A stretch of DNA of 9,015 nucleotides, taken from positions 1 to 9,015 of the forward strand of contig ONWI01000017.1 in assembly GCA_900321515.1 (NCBI GenBank), read 5' to 3'. The position numbers and the translations under genes were made by a program. The notes below the pieces were generated by a model, which was given only the letters and a program-made list of their open reading frames with translations, did no database searches and was not told the origin of the DNA. The stretch comes from an uncultured Eubacteriales bacterium (GTDB lineage Bacteria; Bacillota; Clostridia; Oscillospirales; Acutalibacteraceae). This document shows positions 5,670 to 9,015 of the stretch, piece after piece. Numbering within the stretch: position 1 is the stretch's first letter; every line of letters starts with the position of its first letter.

Positions 5670-7055
5670 ATGGAATACAACGAGCTTATCATAAAATATC
5701 CCGAATTTGTCTATCACGGATACGACATATCCGAGACCGGCGACGGAATAAGGATAGTCTACAATTTTGAAACGGTCGGACTTACCGAGTTTCACCCATC
5801 ATGGGTATTTCCGAAGGCGGGCATAGACGTGAGCGACCCTGTTTTTGAGGAATTTGTCTTTTCGCTCGGCATGGTTGAACTGGTCAGCTATTGGAAGGCG
5901 GCATGTCCTCCGCTGGTCAGGGTGGAATGCGGCAGCCTGAGCGAAGGTCAGACCGCGTGGTGGAAGAAGCTCTACTACCACGGACTCGGCGAATTTTTCT
6001 ATACAAACAAAGTGGACACTGATATGGACCGTTTTATGGACATCAGATCAGCCGGAACTGACAGAAAGCGCGTTATTGGGACCAATAAAAAACTCAGCGG
6101 ATGCATGATACCTGTCGGCGGAGGCAAGGATTCGATAGTATCGCTGCATGTGCTTTCACGGTACGGCGGAACCGACGACAATATGTGCTTCATGATGAAT
6201 CACAGAAATTCCGCGTTTGCCACTGCGCTCCTTTCCGGATGCCGTCCGGAGAACATATACCGCCCCAGAAGATATCTCGACCGCACGATAGTGGAGCTCA
6301 ACAGGCAGGGATTTCTGAACGGTCACACTCCGCTGTCGGCGCTGATAGCATTTGCGGCGTCCATGTCGGCGTATATATGCGGCAAGAAGTATGTAGTGCT
6401 TTCCAACGAATCCAGCGCGAATGAAGCCTCGGTTGCCGGGAGCGACGTCAATCACCAGTATTCCAAGAGCTTTGAGTTCGAGAAGGATTTTTCAGATTAC
6501 CTTGAGAATTATCTTCCGTGCGGGGTCAGATATTTCAGCCTGCTGCGTCCCCTCTCGGAGATACAGATTGCCGCGATATTCGCGGGACTGAAGGAATATC
6601 ACCCGGTTTTCCGAAGCTGCAATGCAGGCAATGCCGGGACGAAATTTGACACATGGTGTCTTGAATGTTCCAAATGCCTGTTTGTCGCGATGATTCTCTC
6701 GCCGTTCCTCAGCGACGACGAGCTGAAGGACATATTCCGCATCAATCTCCTGAATTCAAAGAGCGAAAAAATGAAGGGCTACTTTGAACAGCTGATCGGA
6801 CTGCACGAATCCAAACCGTTTGAATGCGTTGGCAGCGTGGACGAGGTCAATTTCGCGATGTGTCTCGCTATATCCAAGCGCCTTGAACGCGGGGATAAGC
6901 TGCCTGCACTGCTGGCATATTACATGACCACTCCGGCGTATCAAAAATACAAGGACAGCCCGAATGTCTTTGCCGATTATTTCGATGAGGTGAATCTCAT
7001 TCCCGACGATATGAAGAAATGTGTACGGGAATGTGCCATGGAATGCAAATGGTAA
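5670..7055 (+). CDS. murL: MurL-type UDP-MurNAc-L-Ala-L-Glu epimerase homologue
   Basis: A 461-residue cytoplasmic protein that I recognise as MurL family. MurL (shown in Xanthomonas) epimerises the terminal L-Glu of UDP-MurNAc-L-Ala-L-Glu to D-Glu with ATP going to AMP and PPi, after MurD2 has added L-Glu. Family-like segments: SYWKAACPP (73-81), LYYHGLGEFFYTN (101-113), the PP-loop-like PVGGGKDS (148-155), GFLNGHTPLSAL (214-225), VVLSNESSANEASV with VNHQYSKS (242-267), YFSLLRPLSE (288-297), EYHPVFRSCN (309-318), WCLECSKC (329-336) and KPFECVGSVDE (382-392). C317 with C330, C333 and C336 could bind zinc, as in QueC. The recognition is from remembered family patterns, not a search. No MurD2 or other mur gene is adjacent. 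Other PP-loop chemistry on a related peptide or a secondary metabolite remains possible. Base use resembles its neighbours. Confidence 0.82.
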   Translation: MEYNELIIKYPEFVYHGYDISETGDGIRIVYNFETVGLTEFHPSWVFPKAGIDVSDPVFEEFVFSLGMVELVSYWKAACPPLVRVECGSLSEGQTAWWKKLYYHGLGEFFYTNKVDTDMDRFMDIRSAGTDRKRVIGTNKKLSGCMIPVGGGKDSIVSLHVLSRYGGTDDNMCFMMNHRNSAFATALLSGCRPENIYRPRRYLDRTIVELNRQGFLNGHTPLSALIAFAASMSAYICGKKYVVLSNESSANEASVAGSDVNHQYSKSFEFEKDFSDYLENYLPCGVRYFSLLRPLSEIQIAAIFAGLKEYHPVFRSCNAGNAGTKFDTWCLECSKCLFVAMILSPFLSDDELKDIFRINLLNSKSEKMKGYFEQLIGLHESKPFECVGSVDEVNFAMCLAISKRLERGDKLPALLAYYMTTPAYQKYKDSPNVFADYFDEVNLIPDDMKKCVRECAMECKW

Positions 7056-7060
7056 CGCTT

Positions 7061-7160
7061 AGGAACTGTGCAGAATTTAATCAGTCGTTTATTGCCAAAA
7101 AATAAAGTTTCCCCCGGCATTCTGACGAGCTAAATGTATTAATTATTTCTGCACAGTTAC
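7061..7160 (+). repeat. Inverted-repeat element, MITE-like or long hairpin, after murL
   Basis: AACTGTGCAGAA (7064-7075) and TTCTGCACAGTT (7147-7158) are perfect 12-bp inverted repeats; adding two outer bases gives 14-bp ends with one mismatch (GGAACTG... and GTAACTG...). The intervening 71 nt has no coding capacity but includes nested short complements TCAG/CTGA (7081-7084, 7122-7125) and TGCC/GGCA (7093-7096, 7116-7119), so the transcript could fold as one interrupted hairpin. TTA flanks both sides (7059-7061 overlapping the left edge, and 7161-7163), a possible but weak short target duplication. No U-tract follows, so it is not a standard terminator. The ends remind me of IS256-type termini, from memory and at low confidence. 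Confidence 0.55.
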
Positions 7161-7218
7161 TTAATTACAGATCTCGTAAACAAAATAATATACAAATGTG
7201 TTGACAATTATTTGGATG

Positions 7219-7236
7219 TTGAGCACTCAATCTTTT
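7219..7236 (+). terminator. Possible weak terminator or operator palindrome before the degV promoter
   Basis: TTGAGCACTCAA (7219-7230) contains perfect TTGAG/CTCAA half-sites around a 2-nt centre and is followed by TCTTTTTT. It could be a weak intrinsic terminator ending murL transcription or a protein-binding palindrome 20 bp upstream of the degV -35. The stem is short and the loop tight, so neither reading is firm. Confidence 0.3.
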
Positions 7237-7248
7237 TTGTCCATGTGC

Positions 7249-7277
7249 TTTACTTAGCCGATGAAGTATGATATAAT
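7249..7277 (+). promoter_or_regulatory. Extended -10 promoter of degV
   Basis: A perfect extended -10 TGATATAAT (7269-7277) is preceded at 17 nt by a -35-like TTTACT (7249-7254). The transcript would begin near 7284, about 65 nt before the degV ATG at 7349. It is the best promoter match between murL and degV, so degV is probably transcribed on its own. Confidence 0.65.
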
Positions 7278-7336
7278 TGCCTGTGTCGGTATAAAATATA
7301 AATGCTGATGACGATAAAGAATTCTGTTACAAAATG

Positions 7337-7343
7337 AAGGTGA
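7337..7343 (+). promoter_or_regulatory. Ribosome binding site choosing the degV ATG at 7349
   Basis: AAGGTGA lies 5 nt before ATG 7349. An in-frame ATG at 7334 would add five residues but has no Shine-Dalgarno, and its own bases border this one, so 7349 is preferred. Confidence 0.65.
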
Positions 7344-7348
7344 TTGTT

Positions 7349-8227
7349 ATGAAAGAAAGAGATTATGTAATTCTGACCGATTCCACAACTGACATAACGC
7401 AGGATATTGCCAATGAAATCAACGTTAAAGTATGGCCTATGCAATTTGAACTGGACGGTCTGGCATACAGAAATTTTCCTGACGAACGTGAAATGAAGTC
7501 GGACGAATTTTATGACATAATGCGCGCGGGCAAGATGCCAAAGACTTCCCAGATAAATGTTGTCGATTTTTGCGAATATTTCAGCGAGTACCTTGAAAAG
7601 GGTTTCGATATTCTGTATATATGTTTTTCATCGGGACTGAGCGGCACCTATAACAATTCCCTTATAGCAATAGAGGAGTTGAAGGGAAAATATCCCGACC
7701 GCACTGTCATTTCCGTCGATTCCTTAGCCGCTTCGATGGGCGAGGGACTGCTGGTGTATTTTGCGGCTCAGCAGAAAAAGAAAGGCATGGACCTTCCGGA
7801 ACTTGCCAAGTGGGTGGAGGAAAACCGTCTGCACATCTGCCATTGGTTTACCGTTGACGATCTACATCATCTCAAGCGTGGAGGCAGGGTGTCCGCTACC
7901 ACGGCAATAGTGGGTTCCGCGCTGAATATCAAGCCTGTACTTCACGTGGACGACGAAGGACATCTTATCAATGTTTCCAAAGTAAGAGGACGCAAGGCGT
8001 CTATTAACGCTATGGTGGACAGGATGGTTGAAACATACACAAACCAGTTCGACACAATCATGATCTGTCAGGGCGGCTGCCGCAGTGACGCGGAATATCT
8101 TGCCGGCGAGGTCAAAAAGCGTGTCAAGGACGTAAAGAAGATCATCATGGGCAATATCGGTCCGGTAATAGGCGCACATGCCGGCCCCGGTGTTCTGGCG
8201 CTGTTCTTCTACGGCGAACGCAGATAA
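7349..8227 (+). CDS. degV: DegV family fatty-acid-binding protein (FakB type)
   Basis: A 292-residue cytoplasmic lipid-binding protein. Family members hold one fatty acid in a buried pocket; the FakB members present it to the kinase FakA for phosphorylation and entry into phospholipid synthesis. The order of conserved motifs is complete: VILTDSTTDI (7-16), the PKTSQIN segment (64-70) with the carboxylate-contacting Thr-Ser, YICFSSGLSGTYNNS (90-104), VDSLAASMGEG (123-133), HHLKRGGRVS (173-182), LNIKPVLHVDDEGHL (192-206), KVRGRKASI (211-219) and IGPVIGAHAGPGVLALFF (270-287). The length is normal for the family. Genomes of this type carry several DegV paralogues, so lipid preference cannot be told. 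No FakA kinase gene lies in the window. It has its own extended -10 promoter and is followed by a structured spacer before tatD. Confidence 0.95.
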   Translation: MKERDYVILTDSTTDITQDIANEINVKVWPMQFELDGLAYRNFPDEREMKSDEFYDIMRAGKMPKTSQINVVDFCEYFSEYLEKGFDILYICFSSGLSGTYNNSLIAIEELKGKYPDRTVISVDSLAASMGEGLLVYFAAQQKKKGMDLPELAKWVEENRLHICHWFTVDDLHHLKRGGRVSATTAIVGSALNIKPVLHVDDEGHLINVSKVRGRKASINAMVDRMVETYTNQFDTIMICQGGCRSDAEYLAGEVKKRVKDVKKIIMGNIGPVIGAHAGPGVLALFFYGERR

Positions 8228-8234
8228 TTATTTA

Positions 8235-8284
8235 AACCTGTCCGGAACCTCCACTTGTGCGGGGCTGCGCTGGCTGAACAGGTT
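8235..8284 (+). ncRNA. Structured leader-like segment between degV and tatD
   Basis: AACCTGT (8235-8241) and ACAGGTT (8278-8284) are 7-bp perfect complements enclosing a GC-rich 36-nt stretch with a possible inner CCUC/GGGG pairing. ACCTGT (8236-8241) can also pair with ACAGGT (8325-8330) in the loop of the downstream terminator-like hairpin. I do not recognise any riboswitch, T-box or SRP RNA consensus here. It may be a 3' UTR structure of degV or part of an attenuator for tatD. Confidence 0.35.
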
Positions 8285-8306
8285 CTCATTATAAACATGC
8301 TCTGAA

Positions 8307-8349
8307 GACAGGCACTCGATTTTTACAGGTCGGTGCCTGTTGGCTTTTT
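8307..8349 (+). terminator. Intrinsic terminator hairpin between degV and tatD
   Basis: ACAGGCAC (8308-8315) pairs perfectly with GTGCCTGT (8333-8340), and CGA/TCG (8317-8319, 8330-8332) extends the stem past one bulged T to 11 bp around a 10-nt loop. TGGCTTTTT follows, with the T-run at 8345-8349, slightly displaced from the stem. It would end degV transcription, or act conditionally in front of tatD, whose ATG is only 35 nt beyond. Confidence 0.7.
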
Positions 8350-8383
8350 CATCGGACTCTCAGGCGAAAGGAAGGGAGATAGA

Positions 8384-9015
8384 ATGATATTTGACAGTCA
8401 CGCGCATTATTATTCCAAGGCATTTTCGAGCGACAGAGACGAGCTTCTGCTTCGCATGCACAATCAGCAGGAGGTCTCAGCGATAGTATGTCCCTCTGAG
8501 AATCTGCTGAGTGCCGCTGAGTGTGTCGATCTTGCTCAACGATACGATTTTATATACGCGGCGGTCGGCGTTCATCCTTGCTATGCCGATACATGGGACG
8601 ACGGCAGCATTGAAAGACTCGAGGAGCTGCTGACATGCAAGAAGGTCGTGGCCATAGGAGAGACAGGGCTTGATTACTATCGCCGCGGCGACAACAGGGA
8701 AAAACAGAAGCTTGCCTTTACCGCGCAGCTGGAGCTTGCGGCGCGTGAGAAAATGCCGGTGATAATCCATGACCGTGAGGCGCACGGCGATATGTACGAC
8801 ATTCTGCGCAGATACAGACCGGAGGGCGTGATGCACTGTTTTTCCGGCAGCGTCGAATCCGCGCGAGAGGCGCTGAACCTCGGGCTTTACATAGGACTGG
8901 GCGGCACGGTGACTTATGCGAATGCCGTCAGGCCGGTTGAGGTGGCGAAATATGTACCGCTTGACCGTCTGGTGCTGGAAACCGACGCGCCGTATCTCAT
9001 ACCGCTTCGGTACCG
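8384..9015 (+). CDS. tatD: TatD family metal-dependent DNase, 3' end cut by the window
   Basis: The first 210 residues of a TIM-barrel metal-dependent hydrolase of the TatD family (usual length about 255-265), cytoplasmic, with reported 3'-5' DNase activity in DNA repair and quality control. Metal ligands are all visible: His6 and His8 in FDSHAHY, Glu93 in GETGLDY (92-98), His129 in IIHDREAHGD, His151 in MHCFSG and Asp201 in ETDAPYL. GVHPCYAD (62-69) is the family GxHP motif. The frame is open through the last base, so the C-terminal 50 or so residues lie outside. The ATG at 8384 has GGGAG (8374-8378) 5 nt ahead. The substrate of TatD proteins is still debated, and the exact subgroup (YcfH/YabD or other) cannot be fixed. 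A terminator-like hairpin sits just upstream, so expression may be attenuated or driven by readthrough from degV. Confidence 0.93.
   Translation, partial: MIFDSHAHYYSKAFSSDRDELLLRMHNQQEVSAIVCPSENLLSAAECVDLAQRYDFIYAAVGVHPCYADTWDDGSIERLEELLTCKKVVAIGETGLDYYRRGDNREKQKLAFTAQLELAAREKMPVIIHDREAHGDMYDILRRYRPEGVMHCFSGSVESAREALNLGLYIGLGGTVTYANAVRPVEVAKYVPLDRLVLETDAPYLIPLRY

Noticed and set aside
7201..7229. Perfect TTGACA at 7201-7206 as a -35 element
   Set aside because: At 16 to 18 nt spacing the -10 position reads around CACTCA, which is not a usable -10. The TGATATAAT promoter further down is better.
7219..7251. CIRCE heat-shock operator
   Set aside because: Only the first half resembles it; the expected GAGTGCTAA after 9 nt is absent, and degV is not a chaperone gene.
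7334..7348. Upstream ATG giving degV five extra residues
   Set aside because: It has no RBS; the AAGGTGA between the two ATGs serves the second.
8228..8383. Known RNA such as SRP RNA, T-box or 6S in the degV-tatD spacer
   Set aside because: The hallmark sequences (SRP apical GGAA motif context, T-box GGUGG segment) are not present.
1..9015. CRISPR array, prophage or full insertion sequence
   Set aside because: There are no regularly spaced direct repeats, no cas, integrase, phage or transposase genes; only the short element at 7061-7160 hints at mobility.

Overview
The window looks like a chromosomal segment of a Gram-positive Clostridia-type Firmicute with moderate GC, possibly Ruminococcus or another Oscillospiraceae member. 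This rests on strong AGGAGG-type ribosome binding sites, TTG starts next to them, a class B sortase, a ThiI without a rhodanese domain paired with a NifS/IscS-type desulfurase, a DegV/FakB lipid-binding protein and a tiny single-span membrane protein. The taxon is inference. I see no transposase gene, tRNA, rRNA, CRISPR array or prophage gene.

Layout. Left part, minus strand: an XRE-family HTH regulator (16-426), then a 33-residue membrane protein (622-723). From 5417 down to 840, all on the minus strand, runs a compact five-gene operon: cysteine desulfurase, thiI, a stand-alone CinA C-terminal domain (PncC-type NMN amidohydrolase), a class B sortase, and a protein that resembles a degenerate MoCF/CinA N-terminal domain. 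The gaps are about 9 to 26 nt, and there is a good promoter at 5460-5488. A divergent intergenic region (5418-5669) carries promoters on both strands. To its right, on the plus strand, are a MurL-type UDP-MurNAc-L-Ala-L-Glu epimerase homologue (5670-7055), degV (7349-8227) and the start of tatD (8384 to beyond the window end).

Function. Desulfurase and ThiI form a sulfur relay to tRNA 4-thiouridine, and possibly thiamine. PncC recycles NMN to NaMN. Sortase acts at the outer membrane face. MurL makes the D-Glu-containing peptidoglycan precursor by epimerising after L-Glu has been ligated, a route different from the usual MurI racemase. DegV binds fatty acids for the Fak kinase system. TatD is a metal-dependent nuclease.

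Most interesting points: a MurL homologue in a Firmicute-like context with no MurD2 next to it; the two halves of a CinA-like protein encoded separately in one operon, with the MoCF half lacking its signature motifs and a sortase gene between them; an unannotated 33-aa membrane protein with a near-perfect Shine-Dalgarno; a 100-bp inverted-repeat element after murL; and a degV-tatD spacer with a terminator hairpin and competing complementary segments that could act as an attenuator.
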